From assembly GCF_003003795.1 (NCBI RefSeq), contig NZ_PVWK01000057.1:1-64000 (forward strand): a stretch of 64,000 nt of DNA. Reading direction: 5' to 3'. A program made the position numbers and the translations under genes. How positions within the stretch are numbered: position 1 is the stretch's first letter; every line of letters begins with the position of its first letter. This document shows, in pieces, positions 17,986 through 26,107 of the stretch. The notes beneath the pieces were generated by a model. It did no database searches and had not been told where the DNA came from. It was given only the letters and a program-made list of their open reading frames with translations. The DNA is from Stenomitos frigidus ULC18. Its GTDB lineage: Bacteria; Cyanobacteriota; Cyanobacteriia; Leptolyngbyales; Leptolyngbyaceae.

Positions 17986-18204
17986 TTAGCGTTTCAAAAT
18001 GGCTGTAATAATCACCGTCAGCGTTGCCGAGGCAATCAGCGTAAAGGCTAACTGCACCACCCACTGCGTTGCTTGCTGGTAGTTGGTAAAGCGATCGTTA
18101 AACCGTTCGACCTCTTGCTGTAGTTCCTCGTCGCTGCGTTGCAGAGCCGTTAAGCGCTCTAGCACCTGGCTTTCAAAGCTGCTTTCGTCTGGCGTATTCG
18201 TCAT
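17986..18204 (-). CDS. Small coiled-coil protein with C-terminal membrane anchor (72 aa)
   Basis: Residues 8-45 are a charged amphipathic helix (VLERLTALQRSDEELQQEVERF). Residues 48-70 form one hydrophobic helix (WVVQLAFTLIASATLTVIITAIL) ending KR, so a tail-anchored membrane protein is expected. Leader CACCCAACCAAG lies seven bases before the start. Its position in a lysogenic accessory operon suggests membrane-level exclusion as one possibility; this is not shown. Confidence 0.7.
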   Translation of the reverse strand: MTNTPDESSFESQVLERLTALQRSDEELQQEVERFNDRFTNYQQATQWVVQLAFTLIASATLTVIITAILKR

Positions 18205-18211
18205 CGTCTTG

Positions 18212-18223
18212 CTTGGTTGGGTG
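18212..18223 (-). promoter_or_regulatory. Leader motif CACCCAACCAAG before the tail-anchored coiled-coil gene
   Basis: Exact 12-base match on the sense strand, seven bases before ATG 18204 and preceded by ACTAAAA. Confidence 0.7.
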
Positions 18224-18260
18224 TTTTAGTCTACTGCCTTAATTATGCGCGTGGGGGTCG

Positions 18261-19178
18261 TTAGTCCTCATCGCCCCAAAGTTGCTCACGGTTTTTATGT
18301 TTACGTTCTAGCAGGTCATCCAATGGGGTGCGTGGCCGCTGTTTGAGTTCGCTGCACCGCTGCTGAATATGCTCAGAGTTTTTATACTTTCGCCGCGCTG
18401 CCAGCCGTTCATCCCAGTGCAGCAAATTCTTAGTGACACCAATGTTGATGTTGGTGTAAGTGCCGGGTTTCTTCAACGCTTCAATCTCACGCCAGTTCTG
18501 CCGCCTGATATCGGCTTCGGTCACAAACGATTCAGGGGGAACAAGTTGACCACCGGGTAGCACTGCCTGAGCCGCCGCGAGTTGTTGTAGCGCTTGCTTG
18601 ATTTCAGCCTGATCAGCCCTCATTTCAGCGATATCAGCCGCGAGTTTACCCGTTAAAACCTTTGCAACACGTTCGCAGTCAAGAAAGTAACGACGCACCT
18701 GCTTACCTCGTTCGGTGCCAGCCATCATGCCCAGTGACTTAAAACAGTCGATCGTCAGGTAAAGCTTTTCAAGAGGACGACCAGTAACCTGAGGTTCTGG
18801 AAATCGTTCGATTAAAAAGTCATTTCCAGATTCAAAGTTGTTCAGCAGCTTCTTCTGAGCCATCTGTTTTGTGGAGTAACCCAGCCAGTGCCAAGCATCG
18901 TCAAAGTCAACCGGAAAAGGTTCGGTAGCATCCAACAGTGAAGCCGCAAGCTCAATCGAGAACACTTGCTCTGAGTTCTCGCCGTCAGCCAGTGGAATGG
19001 GCGCTATCCCTTCTCTGATATCCCACATCAACTGAACCTCTTCCTCAGAGAAAAAGGTTTGCTTGCTGCGTTTTACTCCTAGCTTTCTACCAAGAGCTTT
19101 TTCAGCACGAGCGCGAAGGTTGCTAACGTGCCTTTCGGTAATGCACATCTCCTGAGCTAAGTCTTTTGTGTTCTTCAT
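18261..19178 (-). CDS. Phage antirepressor-like protein (AntA/MSV199 type) with N-terminal HTH
   Basis: 305 aa. Residues 1-60 read as a helix-turn-helix (DLAQEMCITERHVSNLRARAEKALG). Residues 75-180 match the AntA/MSV199 antirepressor domain: FDDAWHWLGYSTKQMAQKKL, then LYLTIDCFKSLGMMAGTERGKQVRRYFLDCE. The C-terminal part is a helical, charged region. Such proteins relieve repressor binding or regulate lysis-lysogeny. It overlaps the upstream RHH gene by four bases (ATGA). A second, Bro-N-type antirepressor exists at 42.2 kb, so the prophage has two unrelated ones. Confidence 0.75.
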   Translation of the reverse strand: MKNTKDLAQEMCITERHVSNLRARAEKALGRKLGVKRSKQTFFSEEEVQLMWDIREGIAPIPLADGENSEQVFSIELAASLLDATEPFPVDFDDAWHWLGYSTKQMAQKKLLNNFESGNDFLIERFPEPQVTGRPLEKLYLTIDCFKSLGMMAGTERGKQVRRYFLDCERVAKVLTGKLAADIAEMRADQAEIKQALQQLAAAQAVLPGGQLVPPESFVTEADIRRQNWREIEALKKPGTYTNINIGVTKNLLHWDERLAARRKYKNSEHIQQRCSELKQRPRTPLDDLLERKHKNREQLWGDED

Positions 19179-19384
19179 GACTGCTCACCCCCTTCTCTAG
19201 CACGACGCACCAAGGCACCAAAGCTAGGCGATTGATGATGCTCTTCTAACGCCTGACGCATAAGAGTAGCCACTGGCATATTGAGCCATTGCGCGACGAG
19301 GCGGTATTCCTCCATCGCTTTCTCGGAAAGTGTCACCGTAACCTGATTTCGTTCTTGAGCCATTGACTCTGCCGCATTAACCAT
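19175..19384 (-). CDS. Ribbon-helix-helix protein (69 aa)
   Basis: Residues 12-50 (NQVTVTLSEKAMEEYRLVAQWLNMPVATLMRQALEEH) form an RHH fold. ATG 19384 is preceded by GGAG seven bases upstream, which decides between several in-frame ATGs. It is the first gene of the leftward operon and probably autoregulates it. The 120 bases between it and the rightward operon contain the divergent promoters. Confidence 0.7.
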   Translation of the reverse strand: MVNAAESMAQERNQVTVTLSEKAMEEYRLVAQWLNMPVATLMRQALEEHHQSPSFGALVRRAREGGEQS

Positions 19385-19518
19385 GCTCATTCTCCGTTGA
19401 TTCCATCGCAATTACATCACATCTTAAGCAAGTTGATTCACAATTGCATTGCAATAGCGATGAATTAGTGATAGACCTGTAGAAGTTCCAACACTTACAG
19501 AACTTCCACAGGAGGCCA

Positions 19519-19737
19519 ATGCTTCATGCCCTAACCCTCAAAGAACAACTCTGCACCGCAATCGAGCGCCACGGCTTAGCCGAAGTGCTAGACCGCATGA
19601 CCGATCTCATCCACGCCAGCGACTACGCCAACGGTGATCAAATCGTCAAGCTACTCGAAGACGCAACGCGCCTCGCACTCGTTCAAAACGACGCCAGCGC
19701 TGTCCTCACCTTGCCGTCCAATCGGCTTGCATCGTAA
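19519..19737 (+). CDS. Hypothetical protein (72 aa), first gene of a rightward cassette
   Basis: A helical acidic protein (LKEQLCTAIERHGLAEVLDRMTDLIH) with a strong Shine-Dalgarno AGGAGG. Small proteins of this make-up are common in cyanobacterial prophages and plasmids. Function unknown. It leads a run of five small genes ending at the terminator at 21.26 kb. Confidence 0.65.
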   Translation: MLHALTLKEQLCTAIERHGLAEVLDRMTDLIHASDYANGDQIVKLLEDATRLALVQNDASAVLTLPSNRLAS

Positions 19738-19763
19738 AAACCATCTCATCAAGGAGCCTTTCT

Positions 19764-19931
19764 ATGTGGTCAGTCATGTTCTATGCCCCTGGCGGTGTCC
19801 GTAAAACGCTCGATCGGTTCGAGCAACGCGGCGAAGCCGAAGCCTATAGACAAAAGTTTGAACGCCTTGTAAGCAGTGCCTTTCAAATCGAAGTCGTTTT
19901 CGAGGAGGTATCAGAACCGCAAGCCGCCTAA
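19764..19931 (+). CDS. Small hypothetical protein (55 aa)
   Basis: Starts at ATG 19764 after AAGGAG and reads MWSVMFYAPGGVRKTLDRFE, continuing to FQIEVVFEEVSEPQAA. A beta-alpha-beta pattern with an alternating charged helix is visible. It lies 26 bases after the previous gene and is presumably cotranscribed. Function unknown. Confidence 0.6.
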   Translation: MWSVMFYAPGGVRKTLDRFEQRGEAEAYRQKFERLVSSAFQIEVVFEEVSEPQAA

Positions 19932-20023
19932 ACTTCCAACACTTCCAAAACTTGTAAAACCAGGGGCGAAGTTTCCACGCCAGCCCCCGGAGTACCCCAG
20001 AACAGAGGCAACTCAATTAAGCC

Positions 20024-20296
20024 ATGAAAAACAAACGGCTGCTACTGCTTTCGATCGCCGCCTTCAGTGCGGCACAACTAACAGCATTCATCACTGTACA
20101 GACGGATGCTCAAGCCTACCGACCAGGTAGCCTCAACCAATGGGCAGAGCGTTCAGGAAACCGCTGGCGGCGCTACCGACCAGGGGACCTCAATCAATGG
20201 GCAGCGAGGACAGGAGAACGGTTTAGACGCGCCTATCTTACCCCTCGTGCCACTGTCCGTCTGCCTACCAGATACGACGAGTGGGGCTCAAACTAA
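20024..20296 (+). CDS. Secreted small protein with YRPGxLNQWA repeats
   Basis: 90 aa with a signal peptide (KNKRLLLLSIAAFSAAQLTA, cleavage near TDAQA). Two copies of YRPG(S/D)LNQWAxRxGxRxRR follow. The mature part is short, basic and tryptophan-containing, suggesting periplasmic interaction with envelope or DNA. Its stop overlaps the next start (TAATG), so it is coupled to the lipoprotein gene. Function unknown; superinfection exclusion is a possibility. Confidence 0.65.
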   Translation: MKNKRLLLLSIAAFSAAQLTAFITVQTDAQAYRPGSLNQWAERSGNRWRRYRPGDLNQWAARTGERFRRAYLTPRATVRLPTRYDEWGSN

Positions 20297-20700
20297 TGTC
20301 AAAAAAACACGTTAAACAACTCTTAGCCCTACTACTGCTGCTGCTGCCTCTAGCTGGCTGTGGCTCAGATGGCGAAAAGTTTGGTCCACTACCATCAGAC
20401 ATCGCGCCGTTTTTTGGTGGTGGTGGTGGATCTGCACCGGCTGCACCTGCCCAGGCACCTGCCCAGGCTCCAAACGTACCGGGAACAGCAGGAGTGATGG
20501 CAATCCAGCGAGAACAGTATGGAGCGGTTAACGCGGCAGGCTGCGATGCTATAGCGCGACGCATGGCGAAGCGAGGCTTTCGGCTTGTCGAAGTCGTTCC
20601 TAACAATCTTGGGACAGGGGGTGTGTTAGACGTGATCTGCGTGTTTGAATCAGACAGTGCAGATCCCGGCGATGGCAGGATTTATGCTCCACAGTATTGA
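20296..20700 (+). CDS. Prophage lipoprotein A with FGPLPSDIAPFFGGG motif
   Basis: 134 aa with a lipoprotein signal (KQLLALLLLLLPLAGC, lipobox LAGC). The mature start GSDGEKFGPLPSDIAPFFGGGGG is followed by a Pro/Ala linker and a small domain with two Cys (AAGCDAIARR, DVICVFES). The prophage protein at 41,765-42,196 has the same layout and nearly the same FGPLPSDLAPLFGRG motif. ATG 20296 is chosen because it overlaps the previous stop. Surface-exposed prophage lipoproteins often block superinfection; here that is inference. Confidence 0.7.
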   Translation: MSKKHVKQLLALLLLLLPLAGCGSDGEKFGPLPSDIAPFFGGGGGSAPAAPAQAPAQAPNVPGTAGVMAIQREQYGAVNAAGCDAIARRMAKRGFRLVEVVPNNLGTGGVLDVICVFESDSADPGDGRIYAPQY

Positions 20701-20710
20701 GGCTAAAACA

Positions 20711-21235
20711 ATGAACTTAACGATCTTTCAGCCACTTATTAACGAGCAGCGCCACCAGCAAGAGCAGCAAAATATCCAGTGGGATCTTGCGCCGCCTGAA
20801 GTTGGTAGCCTCATCACCACTGGGGGCGATCGACGGTGGCAAGTGTTCGCGGTTGAGGAGTACAAAAGCGAAAACTGTTCGGTCTATCTGGCTCATATCC
20901 ATCCAGAAGGTGAACCGCTGCCAGTACCAACTGTGGGCACCATACAGGCGTTACGGCAGTTCTCGCCCTACCTGTCGTTCTACATTCATGTCGCCCCAGA
21001 CGATAGCTTTTTGGGGCACGGTTGGAGAATGAACGGAGACGCGCCGATCGGTCAGTTGCTCACACATGGAGGCTCAGGAGTTGAGACCGAAGACGGCATC
21101 AAGTTTGAGAATGTCTACCTGCCCTGGGTCGTTGACCTGATCGACACCTACAAGCCCGTAGGGGAAGCAAGCTACACCACTATTCATCTCTGCCACTGCT
21201 TACCCGTTGCATTGCCTGAGATGGCTGTAGCGTAG
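20711..21235 (+). CDS. Hypothetical protein (174 aa)
   Basis: Soluble, mixed alpha/beta protein (GSLITTGGDRRWQVFAVEEYKSENCSVYLAHIHPEG) without signal peptide. ATG 20711 is the natural start, 10 bases after the lipoprotein stop. No family recognised. It is the last gene before a rho-independent terminator. Confidence 0.6.
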   Translation: MNLTIFQPLINEQRHQQEQQNIQWDLAPPEVGSLITTGGDRRWQVFAVEEYKSENCSVYLAHIHPEGEPLPVPTVGTIQALRQFSPYLSFYIHVAPDDSFLGHGWRMNGDAPIGQLLTHGGSGVETEDGIKFENVYLPWVVDLIDTYKPVGEASYTTIHLCHCLPVALPEMAVA

Positions 21236-21401
21236 AGCGAGATGCACCAATGCTCCGGCGATCGCATAGCTCCTGTGCGGTCGCTTTTTTTAGAGCTGAA
21301 ACGCAAACCCGCAGCACAATCGCCACACCATCAGGTGATTCAACGCTAACAAGCGGCAGGCCAGCCGCAACAATGGCACGATGCAAAGCAGTAGTATTCA
21401 T
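21180..21401 (-). CDS. Possible small protein after the tail-fibre gene
   Basis: The start ATG overlaps the fibre stop codon (ATGA) and the first 38 residues (MNTTALHRAIVAAGLPLVSV) look protein-like. The rest crosses the rightward terminator and the end of the opposing gene, so the C-terminal part is doubtful. It may be a real chaperone-like small protein or a remnant. Confidence 0.35.
   Translation of the reverse strand: MNTTALHRAIVAAGLPLVSVESPDGVAIVLRVCVSALKKATAQELCDRRSIGASRSTLQPSQAMQRVSSGRDE
21258..21291 (+). terminator. Rho-independent terminator of the small secreted/lipoprotein cassette
   Basis: GCGATCGCA pairs with TGCGGTCGC (one G-T pair) across a 9-base loop and is followed by seven T. 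It ends the rightward operon 19519-21235. Confidence 0.75.
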
Positions 21402-22723
21402 CCAATCACAAAGCCTTTAAGGTTGCATTGAGCCGGACTGCCAGCACCAACAAAGGTCGAAGTCGTCCCACCAAATTCAATCATGGCGATCGCGTGATAG
21501 CCGAGTCCAATCAAATTCGTATTTAAGAAGGCATAAGACGCATTATCGTGACCAGACACGGCAGAAAAACCGCCATACAGCGATGCCGTGTAAGGAGTTG
21601 TTGTACTGTCCACACCGAGCCCACAATATCCAATCATGGTGATCCGTTGCTGGAAAACCACAGAAACCTGTCGCGCATCCAAGGCTAATAAAACCTCAAC
21701 CTGATTCGTTGCTGTAGCCCTGGTTTGCCGCCATGCCGCAGTCGTATACGTCCAAGAAGCGGTGGTGTCAGTTTGGCTTAACGCCCTCATCTGAAGGTTA
21801 TAGACGTTACTGAGAAACCGCTTCAACGCCGAATCCTCAGACTGCCCCGTGACGCTTGTTGTACGGAAGGTGCCCAGCAGCCGCCGATCGTCGGCAGTTT
21901 TGACCCATGTCCCATTACGCAAGCTCACAGCACTAGCGCGAGTCGTGCTGTTCGTCCAGGCCACAGCCGTCAACGTCAGGCCAGCACTGTCATGCAAGAA
22001 AACATCATAGTTCGTGTTTGCAGTCAGCCCAGACAGCGATAGGGATAGCTCGGTAAACGCGTAAAACTGCCACGCTGAACCATTCCAGAGATGAATGCCG
22101 TTGCCCACATAGGGTGTATAGTAAACCGTCGTTGCCGCTGTCACGTCCGCAGTGGTCAGCCCGTTGCCACTGGTGAACGTCAACCGCCCCTGAGAAAGAA
22201 TGCCGTCAGGCACTAACTGAGCCGCCGTAGTAAAGTCCGTGATCGTGCTGGCAGTTTGATTGTGAGCCGTTGGCGTTCTCGCGTCAGTCAACCGCGCATC
22301 ATTCCCAGCACAAGCCGTAGCCGCAGAGCTGCCCAGCGGCAACTGTGAAGACGTAAGTTTGCTCGAGCCGTCCAGAGTAGCCACACCCGATGCAGCCCCC
22401 GCCGCTGTCGTCGCAATGGCTCCCACTTGAGCCGCTGTAGTACTGTGCGGGTTAGACGTGTTTGCTACATGAGACGCATACACAGCTAGATCGGTGTCTA
22501 GGGCATATTGGGCGTGAGGATCGGCAGCGGCAGTGTGAGCCGTCATCACGGCAGTAGCATTACCCGCCGCAACAATAGCAGCCCGTAGTTCATCAATCGC
22601 TTTGATGCAGCCGCCCCAATTAGCTTGGTAAGCAGTCACGGTAGGAGTCCCCCCGGCAGCGACGACAGCGACCCGTAACGCGGCGACGATTCTACCCCAG
22701 CTTGGGTTAAAGTTTGCGACCAT
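21398..22723 (-). CDS. Tail fibre / receptor-binding protein
   Basis: 441 aa. Residues 1-60 have repeating W-G-x-I motifs. Residues 80-170 carry the collagen-like/triple-helix fibre pattern typical of phage fibres (STTAAQVGAIATTAAGAASG, LDGSSKLTSSQLP, DARLTDARTPTAHNQTAST). The remainder is a Ser/Thr/Gly-rich beta domain that probably binds the receptor. It is the most distal virion gene of the leftward module, preceded by an 85-base gap holding a copy of the 44-bp dispersed element. Confidence 0.75.
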   Translation of the reverse strand: MVANFNPSWGRIVAALRVAVVAAGGTPTVTAYQANWGGCIKAIDELRAAIVAAGNATAVMTAHTAAADPHAQYALDTDLAVYASHVANTSNPHSTTAAQVGAIATTAAGAASGVATLDGSSKLTSSQLPLGSSAATACAGNDARLTDARTPTAHNQTASTITDFTTAAQLVPDGILSQGRLTFTSGNGLTTADVTAATTVYYTPYVGNGIHLWNGSAWQFYAFTELSLSLSGLTANTNYDVFLHDSAGLTLTAVAWTNSTTRASAVSLRNGTWVKTADDRRLLGTFRTTSVTGQSEDSALKRFLSNVYNLQMRALSQTDTTASWTYTTAAWRQTRATATNQVEVLLALDARQVSVVFQQRITMIGYCGLGVDSTTTPYTASLYGGFSAVSGHDNASYAFLNTNLIGLGYHAIAMIEFGGTTSTFVGAGSPAQCNLKGFVIG

Positions 22724-22761
22724 TTGAGAGGCATTTCAGGTTGAGAAAAATTAGCGACCTG

Positions 22762-22805
22762 TCGATAGCATTCCCTACTGTCTCTCTACTTACCCTAAAA
22801 AAACC
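22762..22805. repeat. Dispersed 44-bp prophage element, copy 1
   Basis: Aligns without gaps to 30661-30704 and 38053-38096. Shared positions include TCGATA at one end, TTCCC after it and ACCC(T/C)AAAAAAA at the other. It lies 39 bases before the fibre start. Confidence 0.7.
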
Positions 22806-22808
22806 TTT

Positions 22809-24293
22809 CTACAGTGGTATGTCTGTGGGTACGTCCACTGCCACCCCTAAGAATAGTTTTGTACCCATCACATGCTTGCACCCCTGCTCTACGTCACAGC
22901 CCGCAGTACTACTCGTCCAATCACGCTCTACCTGTTCTGAGTTGTACCGGGAATTGAGCAATTGCTTTTGAGTCTTCGTGTAGTCTGGACAATCGCACTT
23001 AAAGCCACTGCCGCCGATCGCCACCTTGGCAACATCGCAGTAGACCGTCTCTGGAATCACAACCTTGAAGTAGTAGTCTTGCCCCGCTTCCAGGCTAAAG
23101 GACGCCTCTAGCGACCCCTTCCCCCCATTCGTTGGCGTTTCTGCCAGTGCATCCAGCAACACCCCGGCATCACTCCACAGCTCCACGGCGATCGCGCCCG
23201 TAATGGCTCCAACATCGGGCACCGTCGTATAGTCGAGCGTCACTTTCACATCGAGGGCAGCGGCAGCGGCGAACGTGTTAGACGTGAACACGCCCCCGGC
23301 AGTAGCAGCACCAGGCGGAAACGGTGGATCAGTGCCAGGTTGAAAAGTTGGCAGTGGCGGCGGCGGCGGCGTGTAAGGCGGCGGCGCAAGCAGAGGCCCA
23401 TCACCAGTAATCACGACATTCCAGACGTACGACTCATCAAAATAGGATGAGTCGTACAGACCCCGGACAGTGAAAAAGCCATTGGCCGGAAAACCACTCA
23501 CCACAGAACCATTCAAAAACAGCGTCACTATGCCGCTGGTTGAAACTGTAGACCCAGTACTACCACTGCCAGGTGTATAAGGAGTCGTGAGGGTATCCGC
23601 AGCAGTAAACGAACGGGTAAAACTCACCACGTAAGGACTACCAACGAAATGACCGGGTATGCCACTGCCACCCGGAGGAGGCACAAACACATCAGTGGTA
23701 GTAACTTGAGTACCCGTAATCGTCAACACTCTCGTTTGACCAGAAGGCACGGGATTATAGTTGCCAGCAAAGCCAGGAGGAAGAGTATAGGTCAAAGCCC
23801 CATCCGCTGGCGGTGCAGGAATACAAGCATGAATCCCCTCTGCTGACCAGTCAAACGCCGGATTATCCCAGCTCCACACAACCGTAGGCTCTGGACAGGT
23901 TGGCGGTTGTCCTGTCTTGGTAATCTCATCGGCAAACGCTTCAACGTCCTCCAGGCCACCACCCCCCGCAGTAACAGCCCAGTGATCAAGCTTGGAACGG
24001 CCCGATTCGTAGAAAAACTGTACCCGATCGCTCGGTTTGAACGCACGTCCGCCAGCATCCCGCAGGTTAGCGGCATCATCCCCGGTCAAAATCTGCCCAT
24101 TCCAGACCACATGATCCGGCCCCGCAGCCGACAGCTCCACAGCTTTGCTATAGCGGAGAGCTTGCGACTTATAACGCGCTGTTTGTTCTGGAGTATAAGC
24201 AGGAGCATACCCAGGCAGACGACCCCGCCGCGCCGACGCCGCGCCCCCATAGCCTTTGGGTTTAGTTGCTTTGTTTGACTTGGTTGGCTTCAT
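22809..24293 (-). CDS. Virion/tail protein with C-terminal SWIM-like zinc motif
   Basis: 494 aa counted from ATG 24293, which follows the preceding gene by 38 bases; an upstream in-frame extension would overlap it. The N-terminus is basic (KPTKSNKATKPKGYGGAASARRGRLPGY). The middle is Pro/Gly/Thr-rich beta sequence with a proline run. The end carries CDCPDYTKTQKQ…CDVEQGCKHVMGTKL, a CxC…CxH pattern like SWIM zinc fingers seen in cyanophage structural proteins. Likely a tail or baseplate-like component; exact role unknown. Confidence 0.6.
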   Translation of the reverse strand: MKPTKSNKATKPKGYGGAASARRGRLPGYAPAYTPEQTARYKSQALRYSKAVELSAAGPDHVVWNGQILTGDDAANLRDAGGRAFKPSDRVQFFYESGRSKLDHWAVTAGGGGLEDVEAFADEITKTGQPPTCPEPTVVWSWDNPAFDWSAEGIHACIPAPPADGALTYTLPPGFAGNYNPVPSGQTRVLTITGTQVTTTDVFVPPPGGSGIPGHFVGSPYVVSFTRSFTAADTLTTPYTPGSGSTGSTVSTSGIVTLFLNGSVVSGFPANGFFTVRGLYDSSYFDESYVWNVVITGDGPLLAPPPYTPPPPPLPTFQPGTDPPFPPGAATAGGVFTSNTFAAAAALDVKVTLDYTTVPDVGAITGAIAVELWSDAGVLLDALAETPTNGGKGSLEASFSLEAGQDYYFKVVIPETVYCDVAKVAIGGSGFKCDCPDYTKTQKQLLNSRYNSEQVERDWTSSTAGCDVEQGCKHVMGTKLFLGVAVDVPTDIPL

Positions 24294-24330
24294 CTCTGAT
24301 CCCAGACCTGAACGCAAAGACACCCAGCCA

Positions 24331-24771
24331 TTAGCTGAATTGATATTGTCCACCGTGTAACACGACGCGCAAGGCGACACCGGAGGCTGTACCGAGGGCA
24401 ACATACAACTGATCACCTGGACTGAGCAGGAGTCCAAAACTACCCGTAGGCGTCAGCACGTCAGGGAGCTGCATGGCTGTCCGTGCGATCGCTGTAGTGT
24501 TGTTGGTGCTAGCCGCCGCCGCAATAGAGGTTTCTAACAGTAAATCTTTCGCCGTGCCACCTGCCACAATGCGAAACAGGCGCAACACGTTCGCGGTAAA
24601 GTCCCCTGCCGGAATCGCCCACACGCTATAGACCAGGAAGCCGGACTCTGATGCCGTACCCAGGAGTACCCCAGAACCTGTAACCCCATCTCGCGTTAGC
24701 GCCTGACTGGTGAGTGAGGCTGTCCAGAGCTGAGGTTTTTCGACAAAGATTGCAGCCTTATTAATCGCCAT
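24331..24771 (-). CDS. Virion-associated hypothetical protein (146 aa)
   Basis: A beta-rich protein (NKAAIFVEKPQLWTASLTSQ, LLLETSIAAAASTNNTTAIARTAMQLPDVLTP) resembling small tail or head-decoration proteins by composition only. Start at ATG 24771 shares its base with the stop of the gene before it, showing coupling. No family recognised. Confidence 0.55.
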   Translation of the reverse strand: MAINKAAIFVEKPQLWTASLTSQALTRDGVTGSGVLLGTASESGFLVYSVWAIPAGDFTANVLRLFRIVAGGTAKDLLLETSIAAAASTNNTTAIARTAMQLPDVLTPTGSFGLLLSPGDQLYVALGTASGVALRVVLHGGQYQFS

Positions 24772-25238
24772 TACGCAAAATACAGATACAAGTCTGTGCC
24801 GTAAGTCAGGTTATAAGTGATTTCTACGGGAGCCGGAATCACCGGATCGGTAACAGTCTCAGACAAGCGCCGGGAGTCTTGCAGCTCAGGATCGCGCCAG
24901 TTCCGCACCCCCAGCGACGTGGCTAACGCGTTGAGTTCCTTCATGTAGGCTCGTTCGCGCTTTTGGAGTGATTCAGCCTGATAGTTAACATCCGTGCGGT
25001 TCACATCGCCCAGAAGGAACCGCTTGGTCACAATGCCCGACCCTTGAGCATCCGTTTCAGTCTCTACCTCTGTCCGATCGCAGCGGTCGAGCCGATCGCG
25101 GATTTTTCCCACCGTGAAGCTGTCCGCAATTTTGGTCATGCGGATTTCCATTAACGTCCGATCGCCCGTGGGTACCGACTCGTTATAGCCGAGATGCCAA
25201 CGAGCGCGAGACTTGTCTAAATCGCTCAGAGAGGACAT
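24771..25238 (-). CDS. Virion-module hypothetical protein, possible head-tail connector (155 aa)
   Basis: Begins SSLSDLDKSRARWHLGYNESVPTGDRT and has a long charged helical middle (SFTVGKIRDRLDRCDRTEVET, QAESLQKRERAYMKELNALA). Size, helicity and position between capsid and tail genes fit a head-tail connector/adaptor. This is positional inference. Stop and start junctions overlap with both neighbours. Confidence 0.5.
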   Translation of the reverse strand: MSSLSDLDKSRARWHLGYNESVPTGDRTLMEIRMTKIADSFTVGKIRDRLDRCDRTEVETETDAQGSGIVTKRFLLGDVNRTDVNYQAESLQKRERAYMKELNALATSLGVRNWRDPELQDSRRLSETVTDPVIPAPVEITYNLTYGTDLYLYFA

Positions 25239-25444
25239 TAGGGGTTAATGGTAGTGTCTTTGCCACGTTTGGCCTTGAGATGAGTCGCAGGCAGCTCGAC
25301 AGAGGCAGGTTCCCCACCAGGGAGCTGCACCATTTGAGGCATCACAATTTCATTACCGATCTGGTAGCCAAGCACAACGCTACCATCAGGGGTTTTGAGT
25401 TCAGAAGCCTCTACCATTTGCCCTTTATACGTTACTTGCATCAT
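25238..25444 (-). CDS. Small virion-module protein (68 aa)
   Basis: Starts MMQVTYKGQMVEASELKTPDGSVVLGYQIG and ends in a basic tail (KAKRGKDTTINP). A small beta-type protein, no family recognised. Its stop overlaps the next start (TAATG). Confidence 0.5.
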   Translation of the reverse strand: MMQVTYKGQMVEASELKTPDGSVVLGYQIGNEIVMPQMVQLPGGEPASVELPATHLKAKRGKDTTINP

Positions 25445-25450
25445 TGACCT

Positions 25451-26041
25451 CTAGAGAGAACCCGCCGCAACGCCAGCCGCAATATACGCTTGAGACTTCG
25501 AGCGCAACGCATCAAACGCCTTAATGGCAGGTTTGCGCTTGAGGTAGATAATCTCAATATCGACGTAGACCAGGCCAGCCGCCGCCGCCAGCGTACCCGC
25601 CGCCGCGTTAGAACCATCCGTACTGAAAAGCTGCCAGGTAGCCGCCGCCGTCGAAGCGACCCAGGTACCAGGCACCGAGGCAGAACGGACAGACTCAGCC
25701 GTATAGGCGAAAGGAGTTGCAGCCGATACCGCACTCGACGCAGACGTAGCCCCCGCCGCCGTCGTCGCGAGTGGAGCCAGTTTCAGCACACGGTTAGCCG
25801 CGTCAGCGACCAGGCCCGCAGGCAGGTTAAAGGAGCAGGAAGCATAGTAGATCGGGTCAGTCGCTGTCCCTGTCAGAGTAGCGGGGTTGCCGTCAGCGTC
25901 AGTGATCGCAAACGAAGCCGCAGCGGTTGTATTGACAGCCGCCACGCCAAAGAAACCGAAGGCGCTAAAGCCAGGAAAGAGGTTATCGATACCGCTTCGC
26001 AGAGCGGCGCGGTTTGAGATGTAATTACCAGCAAGAGGCAT
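25451..26041 (-). CDS. Virion-module protein, possible capsid decoration (196 aa)
   Basis: Ala/Ser/Thr-rich beta protein with AFGFFGVAAVNTTAAASFAI, YYASCSFNLPAGLVADAANR and a C-terminal VYVDIEIIYLKRKP. It lies 66 bases after the capsid gene, the usual place for a decoration or head-completion protein. GC-rich repetitive codons create a long antisense frame that is not a gene. Confidence 0.5.
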   Translation of the reverse strand: MPLAGNYISNRAALRSGIDNLFPGFSAFGFFGVAAVNTTAAASFAITDADGNPATLTGTATDPIYYASCSFNLPAGLVADAANRVLKLAPLATTAAGATSASSAVSAATPFAYTAESVRSASVPGTWVASTAAATWQLFSTDGSNAAAGTLAAAAGLVYVDIEIIYLKRKPAIKAFDALRSKSQAYIAAGVAAGSL

Positions 26042-26107
26042 AAAAGTAGAGTGAGGGGTGAAGGTGTAAGAGAAAAGCGTCTGTCCAGGTTTGACAGCCA
26101 GAAAGCA

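Noticed and set aside
25490-26017. Long rightward frame rich in Arg opposite the 196-aa virion gene
   Set aside because: Arg-rich shadow caused by GC-rich Ala/Ser codons on the true strand; no start signal.
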